Notes: generated by a model from the letters alone, not told the origin. 64,000 bases of DNA from Sphingopyxis panaciterrae (GCF_011762125.1 NZ_JAASQN010000001.1:496001-560000); one strand, 5' to 3'; numbered from the stretch's first letter, positions 7,834-16,733 are shown. Numbers and translations: made by a program.

Positions 7834-8690
7834 CCGCCCTCTTTCAAGGTCAGCGCGCGGGCATAGGTCTCATGCCGGTCGAGTCCGAAGCGTTTGGCGA
7901 CTGCCTTCGCCGCCTGTGCGACGGGCTTGCCGGCCATCGCTTCGCGCAGCGCGGCGTCCAGTGTCGCATCGTCGGCCGCTTCGGCGATCGCCGCGCCGGG
8001 CGGGCCGACGACGACGACGATCTCCCCCTTCGGCGGCGCATCGGCGTAGCGCGCGGCGAGGTTGCTGAGCGTGCCGGTGACGCATTGTTCGTAGAGTTTG
8101 CTGATCTCGCGCGCGACCGCGGCCTCGCGATCGCCCAGCCCTTCGGCCATTGCCGCCAAGGACGCCGACAGGCGCGGTCCGCTTTCATAAAAGACCAAAG
8201 TCGCGCGCAGTCCGGCAAATTCGGCGAGCGTGTCGGCGCGCGCCTTGGCCTTGTTCGGCAGGAAGCCCGCGAACAGGAAGCGGTCGCTGGGCAGCCCCGA
8301 CAGGGTGATCGCGGCGATCGCGGCGCACGGGCCGGGCAGGGTGGTCACGTGCCGCCCCGCCCCGCGCGCGTCGCGGACCAGCTTGTATCCGGGGTCCGAA
8401 ATCAGCGGGGTTCCGGCATCCGACACGAGTATGACAATTTCATCGGCCATTCGCGCAACCAGAGCGGCGCGGGTGCGTTCGTCGCTATGATCATGATAGG
8501 GGGTCATCGGCACACGCAAACCAAGATGGGCGAGAAGCTTCGCCGTCACGCGCGTATCCTCCGCCGCGATGACGTCGGCGGCGGCAAGCGTCGCCGCGGC
8601 GCGGGCGGAGATGTCGCCGAGGTTGCCGATGGGCGTCGCAACGATATAGAGTCCGGGCAAGGGAGAATCTGAGATGGTCGAATCCGGCAT
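7830..8690 (-). CDS. rsmI: 16S rRNA 2'-O-methyltransferase RsmI
   Basis: A 286-residue SAM-dependent enzyme that methylates the ribose of C1402 in 16S rRNA. Diagnostic stretches are LYIVATPIGNLGDIS at the start, AAEDTRVTAKLL, VSDAGTPLISDPG and LPGPCAAIAALTL-like sequence (here AAIAAITLSGLPSDRF), then YESGPRL and GEIVVVVGP. I chose the ATG complementary to 8688-8690, since the family begins about 10-15 residues before LYIVATP. The start codon shares the palindrome CATG with an in-frame ATG of the divergent lipoprotein gene. Confidence 0.93.
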   Translation of the reverse strand: MPDSTISDSPLPGLYIVATPIGNLGDISARAAATLAAADVIAAEDTRVTAKLLAHLGLRVPMTPYHDHSDERTRAALVARMADEIVILVSDAGTPLISDPGYKLVRDARGAGRHVTTLPGPCAAIAAITLSGLPSDRFLFAGFLPNKAKARADTLAEFAGLRATLVFYESGPRLSASLAAMAEGLGDREAAVAREISKLYEQCVTGTLSNLAARYADAPPKGEIVVVVGPPGAAIAEAADDATLDAALREAMAGKPVAQAAKAVAKRFGLDRHETYARALTLKEGG

Positions 8691-9888
8691 GACGCCGAAA
8701 ATGGCAGAAACTGCTACCGAGCGCCAAAACAATGCGGCGTCGCGGCGAAAAATGCTGCGCACGATGGCAACGCTGGCGATGGCAGGGCTGCTGGCGGCGT
8801 GTCAGGTCGTTCCCAAGTCCGACGGGCCCGCGACCCCGCCGCCGCCCGACCGGCCGGCCGACGACATCGGTCCGGGCTTGCCGACCGACACCGACCGCCA
8901 CCGCGTCGCGCTGCTCGTCCCCGAAACCGGTCCCAACGCCGATGTCGGCATGGCGATCGCCAATGCGACGACGATGGCACTGCTCGATTCGCGTACCGAA
9001 AAGGTCCGCATCACCACCTATGACACCGCGCTCGGCGCCGCGGCCGCGGCGCGGCAGGCGGTCGCCGACGGCAACAAGCTGATCCTCGGCCCGCTGCTGA
9101 GCGAGGATGTCGCGGCGGTCGCGCCGATCGCGCGCGCGGCAAAGGTGCCGGTATTGAGCTTCTCGAACGACAGCAGCGTGGCCGGCAACGGCGTCTTCAT
9201 CATGGGCTTCGTCCCCGGCCAGTCGGTCGAACGCGTCGTCGCCTTCGCGCGCGGCAAGGGACATGTCCGCTTCGGGGCGCTGGTGCCCAAGAATGTTTAT
9301 GGCGACCGGTCGGCGGCGGCGTTCCGCGCCGCGGTGACCGAAGCCGGCGGGACGCTGGTCGCGGTCGAAAGCTATGATCGCAGCGCCACCGCGCTGACCG
9401 GCGCGGCGCGACGGCTGGCCAGCGGCGGCGCGATGGACGCGGTGCTGATCGCCGACAGCGGCGGCAATGCGATCCGCGCGGTGCCGGTGATCAAGAGCAG
9501 CGGCAACAAGCAGATCCTCGGCACCGAACTGTGGAATACCGAAGCCTCGCTGGGCAGCAATGCGGCGATGCGCGGGGCGTGGTTCGCCAGCGTGTCGGAC
9601 GGGCTCTACGGCCAGCTCGCGGGCAAATATCGCACCCGTTTCGGGCGGGCGCCCTATCGCCTGGCGAGCCTTGGCTATGATTCGGTGCTGCTGACCGTTC
9701 GCATTTCGCGCGACTGGAAACCGGGCACCAGCTTTCCGGCGAACAAGCTGCTCGCCGCGGATGGCTTTGGCGGCATCGACGGCATCTTCCGCTTCAACAA
9801 CCGCGGCATTGCATTGCGCGCGCTGGAAGTGAGCGAGGTCGGTGCCGGCGGATTCCGCGTCGTCGATCCCGCGCCGACGAAGTGGTGA
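8674..9888 (+). CDS. Penicillin-binding protein activator, LpoA/YraM-like lipoprotein
   Basis: About 404 residues with an N-terminal lipoprotein signal: a basic SRRK stretch, a hydrophobic segment and the lipobox LLAAC, so the mature protein is probably anchored in the outer membrane. The rest is a periplasmic-binding-like fold (VALLVPETGPNADVGMAIANATTMAL, ILGPLLSEDV, VPVLSFSND) found in LpoA-type activators of peptidoglycan synthases and in branched-chain amino-acid binding proteins. Its position opposite rsmI-yraN matches yraM. The start is uncertain: ATG 8674 has GGGAG at good spacing but overlaps rsmI by 17 nt; ATG 8689, 8701 or 8752 are alternatives that still keep the signal peptide. 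Confidence 0.82.
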   Translation: MVESGMTPKMAETATERQNNAASRRKMLRTMATLAMAGLLAACQVVPKSDGPATPPPPDRPADDIGPGLPTDTDRHRVALLVPETGPNADVGMAIANATTMALLDSRTEKVRITTYDTALGAAAAARQAVADGNKLILGPLLSEDVAAVAPIARAAKVPVLSFSNDSSVAGNGVFIMGFVPGQSVERVVAFARGKGHVRFGALVPKNVYGDRSAAAFRAAVTEAGGTLVAVESYDRSATALTGAARRLASGGAMDAVLIADSGGNAIRAVPVIKSSGNKQILGTELWNTEASLGSNAAMRGAWFASVSDGLYGQLAGKYRTRFGRAPYRLASLGYDSVLLTVRISRDWKPGTSFPANKLLAADGFGGIDGIFRFNNRGIALRALEVSEVGAGGFRVVDPAPTKW

Positions 9889-10033
9889 TCGTGAAAGGCG
9901 TGGCATAGCCGCCACAGTCGGACGAAAAAGCGGCGGGCAATCCGGTGCCGCAGCCTTTACGTGCGCCGCGCGTTCACTATATGGACATTGCGCGCGCTTC
10001 GTGCCGATTCCGCGCGCCCGTCATGAATGACTC

Positions 10034-10049
10034 AGGAGATACAGCTATA
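10034..10049 (+). promoter_or_regulatory. Ribosome binding site selecting an AUA start for infC
   Basis: AGGAG (10034-10038) lies 8 nt before ATA (10047-10049), whereas the first downstream ATG (10059) is 20 nt away and the upstream ATG (10023) lies before the Shine-Dalgarno. Rare AUU/AUC/AUA initiators are the known signature of infC, because IF3 discriminates against them and so autoregulates. The AUA reading is inferred from spacing. Confidence 0.65.
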
Positions 10050-10595
10050 CCACCGCCCATGACTCGCCGCCCGATGGACCGAATGCCGCCCAAGAATGGC
10101 CCGCGATACAATGAATTCATCGCCTCCCCCAAGGTCCGCGTCATCGACGACGAAGGCGAAAATCTGGGCGTCATGCTGACCGCCGAAGCGATCGAACAGG
10201 CGGCCTCCGTCGGGCTGGACCTCGTCGAAGTATCCCCGAACGCCGATCCGCCGGTGTGCAAGTTCCTCGACGTGGGCAAGTTCAAATACGAAGCCCAGAA
10301 AAAGGCGAATCTGGCGCGCAAGAGCCAGAAGACGCAGGAAATCAAAGAGATCAAGATGCGTCCGAATATCGATGATCATGATTTCGACGTGAAGATGCGC
10401 AAGGTGTTCGACTTCCTCGGGGAAGGCGACAAGGTCAAGATGACGATGCGCTTCCGCGGCCGCGAGATGAGCCACACCCAGCTTGGCCTCAACGTGCTGC
10501 AGCGCGTCGCCGAACTGACGTCGGAAATCGCGAAGGTCGAGGCGCATCCGCGCACCGAGGGCCGTCAGATGCTGATGGTCATCGCGCCGAAATAG
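10047..10595 (+). CDS. infC: Translation initiation factor IF-3
   Basis: About 182 residues. IF3 binds the 30S subunit, prevents premature 50S joining and proofreads the start codon and initiator tRNA. The N-domain (GPRYNEFI, VRVIDDEGENLGVM, EAIEQAASVGLDLVEVSPNADPPVCKFLD) leads through a lysine-rich linker (QKKANLARKSQKTQEIKEIKMRP) to the C-domain (GDKVKMTMRFRGREM, HPRTEGRQMLMVIAPK). I start at ATA 10047 because of the well-spaced AGGAG; ATG 10059 would give 178 residues. The upstream 158 bp hold no promoter I can define. Confidence 0.93.
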   Translation: MPPPMTRRPMDRMPPKNGPRYNEFIASPKVRVIDDEGENLGVMLTAEAIEQAASVGLDLVEVSPNADPPVCKFLDVGKFKYEAQKKANLARKSQKTQEIKEIKMRPNIDDHDFDVKMRKVFDFLGEGDKVKMTMRFRGREMSHTQLGLNVLQRVAELTSEIAKVEAHPRTEGRQMLMVIAPK

Positions 10596-10609
10596 GTTGC
10601 GATTTCAGC

Positions 10610-10643
10610 TTTCGTTATCCCGGCCTTTGCCGGAAGGACGAAA
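10610..10643. repeat. Hairpin repeat between convergent infC and NRDE gene
   Basis: TTTCGT and ACGAAA close a stem whose inner part is CCGGC-cttt-GCCGG. It belongs to the same dispersed palindromic class as 3432-3476. Sitting between convergent genes, it may terminate both, although no long T-run follows. Confidence 0.5.
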
Positions 10644-11345
10644 TCAGGAACCGATATGAAATTGGAGGGCGGTCGTTCCGGCGGAACGCCCGCCCGCTTC
10701 ATATCGGCGCTCGATCATGCGGGCGTGGCCGTCGGCGGCGACCGCGACCAGCGTCGAGGCGCGGGTGCCGTATATGTCGCCGCGCAGGAACAGCGCCGGG
10801 CCGTCCTCGGCCATCAGCGTATCGAGCAACGCTTCCGGATCCGTGCCGGCATCGGCAACGGCCTGGAGTGCGAGGCGCAGCCGCTCGGCGCGGGGGCAGG
10901 GGCTGTCGACGGGCTCGTTGGCGAGCGCCTGGACGCCGGCGCCCAGCGGCATGATCAGCGGCACCGGCCGGTTGGTCAGCAGTCGCGCCGCGCCGCCGTT
11001 GACCGCGAACAGGTTGAAGGCGTTGAAGCGCGGCAAATCCGTCGTCGCCGGCTCGGCGAAGCGCCCCGAACCGTGCAGCATGTCGGTCACCAGCGCGCCG
11101 CGCGATTCCTTTGCCGGATCGGGCATCGCACCGCGGACGTTGGTCACGACGACGGCGCGCCCGCTCGGCCGGTGCAGCCCGAGCCAGGTGCCGCCCGCCT
11201 GCAGGTCGCGCCCGGCGGCGATCCCGCTGCCGTCTTCCCATGGATGGAGCGGCGCCGCGGGCCGCGCGTGAAATTCGTCGCGATTGCCGACCAGGATGAG
11301 CGGCCATTGCGGATGGGCATGGTGAGCGAGAGCAACGACACACAT
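10644..11345 (-). CDS. NRDE family protein (TANGO2-like)
   Basis: A 233-residue protein starting Met-Cys-Val-Val, with the family's eponymous ILVGNRDEFHARP segment and GGTWLGLHRPSGRAVVVTNVR. These features match the NRDE/TANGO2 family, implicated in heme or lipid-related cytoplasmic processes, with an Ntn-hydrolase-like fold in which Cys2 would be N-terminal. I start at the ATG complementary to 11343-11345 because the conserved Met-Cys begins there; seven extra codons upstream are probably untranslated. No partner genes are adjacent. Confidence 0.85.
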   Translation of the reverse strand: MCVVALAHHAHPQWPLILVGNRDEFHARPAAPLHPWEDGSGIAAGRDLQAGGTWLGLHRPSGRAVVVTNVRGAMPDPAKESRGALVTDMLHGSGRFAEPATTDLPRFNAFNLFAVNGGAARLLTNRPVPLIMPLGAGVQALANEPVDSPCPRAERLRLALQAVADAGTDPEALLDTLMAEDGPALFLRGDIYGTRASTLVAVAADGHARMIERRYEAGGRSAGTTALQFHIGS

Positions 11346-11485
11346 GCGGTGCATATCGTCATGCACCGCCCGCTTGCCAAGCCCCCAATCCGCCGTCCGG
11401 GCTGTATTGTGCTGCTATATCACCGCATTGCTGACGGCCGCAAAGCATGATAGTTTTGCGCGATTTTTCAGCAGGGGAGGCGAAT

Positions 11486-11923
11486 ATGACCGAAGTGCGT
11501 AAAACGCCGTGGCATTTGTGGCTGGTGGGTGGGCTGACCCTGCTCTGGAATCTGTTTCCGGCGGTCGATTTCACCCTAACCAATATGCAGAATGGTTTCT
11601 GGCTGTCGCAATATAATGAAGAACAGCGCACCTTCTTCCTGAGCACCCCCGCCTGGGCAAATGCCTGTTGGGCGCTGGGCGGCTTCGGATCCTTCATCGG
11701 GTCGCTGCTGCTTCTGCTGCGCTCGCGCTACGCGCTCACGGCCTTCATCGCGTCGGCCGTGGGGCTGGCCGGGGTGACCTATTATCAGCTGGTCCAGAAT
11801 GGCGACACACTGAAGCGGCTGCTCGGCGACGTGCCGCTCTATACCAGCATCGTGGTCTGGGTGGTCCTGCTCGCGCTGATCTTCTACGCGCGGGCGATGA
11901 AGGCGCGGGGCGTGCTGCGCTGA
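11486..11923 (+). CDS. Small four-helix membrane protein of unknown function
   Basis: About 145 residues with four hydrophobic segments: WHLWLVGGLTLLWNLF, a WANACWALGGFGSFIGSLLLLL stretch, the ALTAFIASAVGLAGVTYY helix and the TSIVVWVVLLALIFYARAM helix. The start ATG at 11486 follows GGGGAGG at ideal spacing. I recognise it as a type of small membrane protein common in sphingomonads but know no function; some databases may label homologues as transporters without evidence. It is a single gene between convergent neighbours. Confidence 0.75.
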   Translation: MTEVRKTPWHLWLVGGLTLLWNLFPAVDFTLTNMQNGFWLSQYNEEQRTFFLSTPAWANACWALGGFGSFIGSLLLLLRSRYALTAFIASAVGLAGVTYYQLVQNGDTLKRLLGDVPLYTSIVVWVVLLALIFYARAMKARGVLR

Positions 11924-11967
11924 CGGGGGAATGACAGGTTTCGGCTGGGAGTTGCCGTCCTTTTCAT

Positions 11968-12060
11968 CGTCACCCCGGACTTGATCCGGGGTCCCGCTTG
12001 GCGCCGAAAACCGCTGGTGCCTTCAAAAAAGCGGGATCCCGGGTCAAGCCCGGGATGACG
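11968..12060. repeat. Dispersed composite palindromic repeat, copy 1
   Basis: The left part is a hairpin, CACCCCGGACTTGATCCGGGG; the right part is GCGGGATCCCGGGTCAAGCC followed by CGGGATGACG. The whole unit is itself an inverted repeat, since CGTCA at the left end matches TGACG at the right end. A second copy with the same order and a diverged middle lies at 18082-18173. It separates convergent genes (11486 gene and S10 peptidase). Confidence 0.8.
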
Positions 12061-12103
12061 AAGGTGAGTAGAGCTCATGGCAGCTCCCCACCCCGATGCC
12101 GAC

Positions 12104-13624
12104 CTAACGCCCCCGAATAAACGCGCGGATATCGGCCGATAATTTGTGGCGGTCCTCGTCGCGGATATACATCATGTGGCCGGCGCCATAATATTGATAT
12201 GAGATGCGATCCTGCGGGATGCCGGTGCGCGACAGCGCATATTCGGCGGCGAAAAAGGGCGTCGCGAAGTCGTAATAGCCCTGGCCGACGAAGACGCGCA
12301 GCCCGCTATTCTCGCGCAGCGCCTGCCCGATATAGGGCGCGACGTTGAGGTAGGCGTTGCTGTCGCGCCCGCCGATCCGCCAGTCCCACGGACCGACATT
12401 GCCGATCGACTGATATTCGCGGGTCGTCTTGAACCCCAAGGTGTCGCGGCTCCAGCTGTTGATCGCGGCAGTATAGCTCGCGTCGATGCCATAGAAGCTC
12501 GGATCATTGTCGGGGCTTTCGCCGGCATTGTCATAATCCTTGCCGGTGTAGCGGCTGTCGAGGCGGCCGATGGTCAGCCCGCGGTCGCGCAGCAATTCCT
12601 TGTAGAAGCGGTCGGGCGTCACGCGCAGGTCGGCGCTTTCGAGATAGGTTTCGCTCAGACCCGTGAAGCGCGCGAGTTCGCGGCGGATTTGGGCGCGTTC
12701 CTCGCCCTGCAACTTCTGACCCTTCAGCAGCGCCGAGGCATAGGGGCCGATCGCCCATTGTCGTGCTTCCTCGGCGAAAGCTTCGACCGAGGTGCCGCTT
12801 GCCTTGCCGTGGAACATCGCCGTCGTCGCCATCGACGGCAGGTTGGTGATATAGCTCAGCTCGTTGCCCGGCGTGTCGGCGCCGGCGGCGAAATCGAGCA
12901 CGGTCGAGATGAGGATGATGCCGTTCAACGCGACGTCGTTGTACGTCTCGTTCATCAACTGGTTGGCGACCGCGGCCGATCGCGTCGTGCCATAGCTTTC
13001 GCCGCCGAGGAACTTGGGGCTGTTCCAGCGGCCGTTTTCATTGAGCCAGCGGCGGATCACCTCGGCGACGGCCTTGGCGTCCTGTGTCACCCCATAATAA
13101 TCCTCGGGCTTCGCCTTGCCGATCAGGTGCGAAAAGCCGGTGCCCGGCGGGTCGATGAACACGACGTCGGTGACGTCGAGCAGCGCGTCGGGGTTGTCGA
13201 CGATCGGATAGGGCGGGGCGCCGTCGTCGCGCGCGTCGCCGGGGATCGCGACGCGCTTCGGCCCGAATGCGCCCATCATCAGCCACACGGTGCCCGACCC
13301 CGGGCCGCCGTTGAACAGGAAGGTCACCGGGCGGCTGGGGTCGCGCGGTTCCTTGACATAGGCGGTGGTGACGATCGCCGCCTCGGCGACGTCATCCTGG
13401 TTCTTCAGGATCGTCTCGCCGATCGTCGCGGCATAGTTGACGCGCTGGCCGCCGAAAGTGCCGCTGAGCTTGGTGGTATGGACCTGCGGTTCATAGTCGT
13501 CGGCGGGCTTGTCGGCCTTGGCCTTCTGGCTCGCGGCGCCGTCTGCAGGCTTGTCCTGCGCGTGGAGGGCGGCGGGCACGGCAAAGGCGAGCGCCAGGGC
13601 GATGAGCGACAGACCCGATTTCAT
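12104..13624 (-). CDS. S10 family serine carboxypeptidase-like peptidase, exported
   Basis: 506 residues with a Sec signal peptide (MKSGLSLIALALAFAVPAAL, then HAQ). The serine-carboxypeptidase fold is shown by FLFNGGPGSGTVWLMMGAFGP near residue 110, FIDPPGTGFSH, the nucleophile elbow GGESYGTTR, a late Asp region (VGQGYYDFATPF) and the catalytic His in YYGAGHMMY. Such periplasmic enzymes remove C-terminal residues from peptides. Start at ATG 13624 with GGGGAGA upstream. It is monocistronic as far as I can see. Confidence 0.88.
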   Translation of the reverse strand: MKSGLSLIALALAFAVPAALHAQDKPADGAASQKAKADKPADDYEPQVHTTKLSGTFGGQRVNYAATIGETILKNQDDVAEAAIVTTAYVKEPRDPSRPVTFLFNGGPGSGTVWLMMGAFGPKRVAIPGDARDDGAPPYPIVDNPDALLDVTDVVFIDPPGTGFSHLIGKAKPEDYYGVTQDAKAVAEVIRRWLNENGRWNSPKFLGGESYGTTRSAAVANQLMNETYNDVALNGIILISTVLDFAAGADTPGNELSYITNLPSMATTAMFHGKASGTSVEAFAEEARQWAIGPYASALLKGQKLQGEERAQIRRELARFTGLSETYLESADLRVTPDRFYKELLRDRGLTIGRLDSRYTGKDYDNAGESPDNDPSFYGIDASYTAAINSWSRDTLGFKTTREYQSIGNVGPWDWRIGGRDSNAYLNVAPYIGQALRENSGLRVFVGQGYYDFATPFFAAEYALSRTGIPQDRISYQYYGAGHMMYIRDEDRHKLSADIRAFIRGR

Positions 13625-13720
13625 TCGACATTCTCCCCGTTAGGGCGCGGACGCTAAGCCGCGCGCGGGGAGGGGGCAAGGGTGCTGGTCGGCTCGATAG
13701 GGGCTTTGGTCGAAGGGTGG

Positions 13721-14017
13721 TCAGGCGGCCTTCTTGGGCTGCACCGATAATTCGAGACCCAGGGCATCAAGGACGGCGGTCAGCGTCTGTAGCGTCGGAT
13801 TGCCATTTTCGGACAGCGCATTGTAGAGCGCCTGTCGTCCGAGTCCGGTCTGCCGCGCAATCTCGGTCATGCCCTTCGACCGGGCGACATCGCCCAGTGC
13901 GCCGGCAATATGTCTCGCGTCATTTCCTTCCATCGCCGCTTCAAGATAGTAGCGGATGTCCTCGGCGGTCTCGAGATAATCGGCCGGATCAAAGGGGAGC
14001 GTTTTCAATGCCATCAT
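13721..14017 (-). CDS. Antitoxin of a HigBA/RelE-type addiction module
   Basis: 98 residues of the 'putative addiction module antidote' family. The N-terminal TLPFDPADYLETAEDIRYYLEAA toxin-binding part is followed by a Xre-type helix-turn-helix (MTEIARQTGLGRQALYNALSENGNPTLQTLTAVLDALGL). The double ATG at 14017/14014 follows GGAGGCGA. It overlaps the upstream toxin gene by 29 nt. It presumably neutralises the toxin and represses the promoter at 14308-14341. Chromosomal stability or phage-defence roles are possible but not shown. Confidence 0.88.
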   Translation of the reverse strand: MMALKTLPFDPADYLETAEDIRYYLEAAMEGNDARHIAGALGDVARSKGMTEIARQTGLGRQALYNALSENGNPTLQTLTAVLDALGLELSVQPKKAA

Positions 14018-14354
14018 TCGCCTCCGTTGCCAGCGCCTTGGCCTTTGCAATGTCGCGCGCCTGACTGTCCTTGTCGCCGCCCGACAACAGCAAGAGCAGC
14101 CTGTCGCCCTGCCACATATAATAGATTCGATATCCAGGTCCGAAAGCGAAGCGCAATTCGTGCACATCGTCGCCGACGGACTTCGTGTCTCCCATATGGC
14201 CGAGCGCAAGCTTTTTAAGACGATCGACGATTCTGGGCATCGCCGACCGATCCCGCAACGTCCGCAGCCATTTTTCAAATTGCGGCGTTTGCCGAAACTG
14301 AATAACTTGTCCTGTATACAGGACATATGGGGAATTGTCAATCGGTTCGTCCAT
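13989..14354 (-). CDS. Toxin of a HigB/RelE-ParE-type addiction module
   Basis: Up to 121 residues with the RelE/ParE-superfamily signature: FRQTPQFEKWLRTLRDR, LALGHMGDTKSVGDDVHELRF, GPGYRIYYMWQGDRLLLLLSGG and the ending DKDSQARDIAKAKALA. Family members are mostly ribosome-dependent mRNA interferases. The start is unclear: the ATG at 14354 adds about 17 residues not typical of the family and lies upstream of a strong promoter inside the frame; starting at ATT (14301-14303) would give about 104 residues, the usual size. The toxin precedes its antitoxin, the HigBA order. Confidence 0.85.
   Translation of the reverse strand: MDEPIDNSPYVLYTGQVIQFRQTPQFEKWLRTLRDRSAMPRIVDRLKKLALGHMGDTKSVGDDVHELRFAFGPGYRIYYMWQGDRLLLLLSGGDKDSQARDIAKAKALATEANDGIENAPL
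14308..14341 (-). promoter_or_regulatory. Promoter and palindromic operator of the toxin-antitoxin module
   Basis: On the minus strand a consensus -35 TTGACA (complement of 14336-14341) is followed after exactly 17 bp by a -10 TATACA (complement of 14313-14318). The -10 sits in the centre of a perfect 18-bp palindrome, TGTCCTGTATACAGGACA (14308-14325), a good candidate for antitoxin autoregulation. Transcription would start near 14305, right at the likely toxin start. Confidence 0.7.
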
Positions 14355-14455
14355 GGGCGATCATCCTTTCGCGGATCGCGTGCCATGGTACTTTGGCGGG
14401 TGTTACCGCCGTCAGCCAGTGGGGGAGGGGCTGGACTTGTCCGAAACGGACGCGA

Positions 14456-16642
14456 TCACCGCCCCCACTTCGTCTTGCTTTGCTTCCCGAACCGCCCCTT
14501 GCGCGTCCCTGGCTTGCCCTCGTTCGAGCGCCCGACGCGCGGTGCGACCTGCTGGTCGGCGGGCAGGCCGAGCTCGTCGGCTTCCAATCGGCGGATCTCG
14601 TCGCGCAGGCGCCCGGCTTCCTCGAACTCCAGGTCTGCCGCTGCATCGCGCATCTTCTTTTCGAGGTCCTGAATATAGGCGCGCAGGTTATGCCCGACCA
14701 TATGCGCCGGCTTGTCCTCGCCGATGTCGATCGTCACCTGATCCTTCGACGCGACATGCGCGATGATGTCGCCGATGTTGCGCTTGATCGTCGTCGGGGT
14801 GATGCCGTGCTCGGCGTTATACGCCTCCTGCTTTTCGCGGCGGCGGTCGGTTTCGCGCATCGCGCGTTCCATGCTGCCGGTGATGCGGTCGGCGTAGAGG
14901 ATGACGCGGCCGTCGACGTTGCGCGCGGCGCGGCCGATCGTCTGCACCAGCGACGTTTCGCTACGCAAAAACCCCTCCTTGTCGGCGTCGAGGATCGCGA
15001 CGAGCCCGCATTCAGGAATGTCGAGTCCTTCGCGGAGCAGGTTGATACCGACGAGCACGTCGAACACCCCGAGGCGGAGGTCGCGGATGATCTCGATGCG
15101 CTCCAGCGTCTCGACGTCCGAGTGCATGTAGCGGACCTTCAGCCCCGCTTCGTGGAGGAATTCGGTCAGATCTTCGGCCATGCGTTTGGTCAGCGTCGTG
15201 ACGAGGGTGCGATATCCCGCCGCCGCGGTCGCCTTCGCTTCCATGATCAGGTCGTCGACCTGTTCCTCGACCGGCTTGATGAACACCGGCGGGTCGATGA
15301 GGCCGGTGGGGCGGATCACCTGCTCCGCGAACACGCCCTGCGTGCGGTCCATTTCCCACGTTCCCGGCGTCGCCGACACGCTGACCGTCTGGGGACGCAT
15401 GACGTCCCATTCGGCAAAGCGCAGCGGCCGGTTGTCGATGCAGCTGGGCAGGCGGAAGCCATATTCGGCGAGCGTGATCTTGCGGCGGTGATCGCCCTTC
15501 GACATCGCACCGATCTGCGGGATCGTCTGGTGGCTTTCGTCGACGAAGAGCAGCGCATTATCGGGCAGATATTCGAACAGCGTCGGCGGCGGCTCGCCGG
15601 GCAGGCGGCCGGTCAGGAAGCGGCTGTAATTTTCGATCCCTGCGCAACTGCCCGTCGCGGCGATCATCTCAAGGTCGAAATTGGTGCGCTGTTCCAGCCG
15701 CTGCGCTTCGAGCAGGCGGCCCTCGGCTTCGAGTTCCTTCAAACGCTCGGCAAGCTCGTGGCGGATCGCCTCGCTCGCCTGCTTCAGCGTCGGGCCGGGG
15801 GTCACATAGTGGCTGTTCGCATAGATGCGGACATGGTTGAGGTTGGCGATCTTCTTGCCGGTCAGCGGGTCGAACTCGGTGATTTCCTCGATCTCGTCGC
15901 CGAAGAAGCTGACGCGCCAGGCCATATCTTCATAGTGCGACGGGAAAATCTCCAGAGAGTCCCCCCGCACGCGGAAATTGCCGCGCGCGAAGGCCTGGTC
16001 GTTGCGCTTGTACTGGAGCGCGACGAGTTTGCGAATGATCTCGCGATTGTCGGCCACCTGGCCCTTTTTGAGGTCGAAGATCATCGCCGAATAAGTCTCG
16101 ACCGAACCGATGCCGTAGAGGCACGACACCGACGCGACGATGATCACATCGTCGCGTTCGAGCAACGCCCGCGTCGCCGAGTGGCGCATGCGGTCGATCG
16201 CCTCGTTTACCGAGCTTTCCTTCTCGATATAGGTGTCGCTGCGGGGAACATAGGCTTCGGGCTGGTAATAGTCGTAATAGCTGACGAAATATTCGACCGC
16301 ATTGTTCGGGAAAAAGCTCTTGAACTCGCCATAGAGCTGCGCCGCGAGGATCTTGTTCGGGGCGAGGATCAGCGCCGGGCGCTGCAGTTCGTCGATGACC
16401 TTCGCCATGGTGAAGGTCTTGCCCGATCCGGTGACGCCGAGCAGCACCTGGTCGCGCTCGCCATCGAGGGCGGTCGAGACCAGTTCCTTGATCGCGGTCG
16501 GCTGGTCGCCCGCGGGTTCATAGTCGCTAACCAGTTCAAATCGCTTGCCGCCTTCGACCTTGTCGGGGCGCGCGGGACGGTGCGGCACATAGTCGGCCGC
16601 GGTTTCGATTTCATCGAGCGATGTACGAATCTGAATTGCCAT
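14456..16642 (-). CDS. uvrB: Excinuclease ABC subunit B
   Basis: 728 residues. UvrB is the DNA-damage verification helicase of nucleotide excision repair, working with UvrA and UvrC. Visible are GDQPTAI, Walker A GVTGSGKT, the beta-hairpin region [12 protein letters not shown], Walker B LLFVDESH, helicase motifs V/VI ([20 protein letters not shown]) and the C-terminal UVR domain ([31 protein letters not shown], abbreviated here by its ends) that contacts UvrC. I start at the ATG complementary to 16640-16642 ([12 protein letters not shown]). The protein ends in a basic tail rich in Lys and Arg. Confidence 0.96.
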   Translation of the reverse strand: MAIQIRTSLDEIETAADYVPHRPARPDKVEGGKRFELVSDYEPAGDQPTAIKELVSTALDGERDQVLLGVTGSGKTFTMAKVIDELQRPALILAPNKILAAQLYGEFKSFFPNNAVEYFVSYYDYYQPEAYVPRSDTYIEKESSVNEAIDRMRHSATRALLERDDVIIVASVSCLYGIGSVETYSAMIFDLKKGQVADNREIIRKLVALQYKRNDQAFARGNFRVRGDSLEIFPSHYEDMAWRVSFFGDEIEEITEFDPLTGKKIANLNHVRIYANSHYVTPGPTLKQASEAIRHELAERLKELEAEGRLLEAQRLEQRTNFDLEMIAATGSCAGIENYSRFLTGRLPGEPPPTLFEYLPDNALLFVDESHQTIPQIGAMSKGDHRRKITLAEYGFRLPSCIDNRPLRFAEWDVMRPQTVSVSATPGTWEMDRTQGVFAEQVIRPTGLIDPPVFIKPVEEQVDDLIMEAKATAAAGYRTLVTTLTKRMAEDLTEFLHEAGLKVRYMHSDVETLERIEIIRDLRLGVFDVLVGINLLREGLDIPECGLVAILDADKEGFLRSETSLVQTIGRAARNVDGRVILYADRITGSMERAMRETDRRREKQEAYNAEHGITPTTIKRNIGDIIAHVASKDQVTIDIGEDKPAHMVGHNLRAYIQDLEKKMRDAAADLEFEEAGRLRDEIRRLEADELGLPADQQVAPRVGRSNEGKPGTRKGRFGKQSKTKWGR

Positions 16643-16733
16643 TGCTGCCAATATGGTATCGATGGAGCGGGTCCACAATCGCAATGAATCACAACAAGAA
16701 GAGCCCCCGCATTAAAGTCACAGGAGACAGGGT

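Noticed and set aside
12689-13657. 322-codon open frame antisense to the S10 peptidase
   Set aside because: Shadow of the real gene; no motifs, and the S10 frame has all catalytic residues.
14308-14325. GTATAC-centred palindrome at the toxin-antitoxin promoter as a MatR site
   Set aside because: Its arms (TGTCCT/AGGACA) differ from the mat operators and it is better explained as the antitoxin's own operator.
14327-16687. 786-codon open frame antisense to uvrB
   Set aside because: A GC-bias shadow of uvrB; no recognisable motif, low-complexity charged content.
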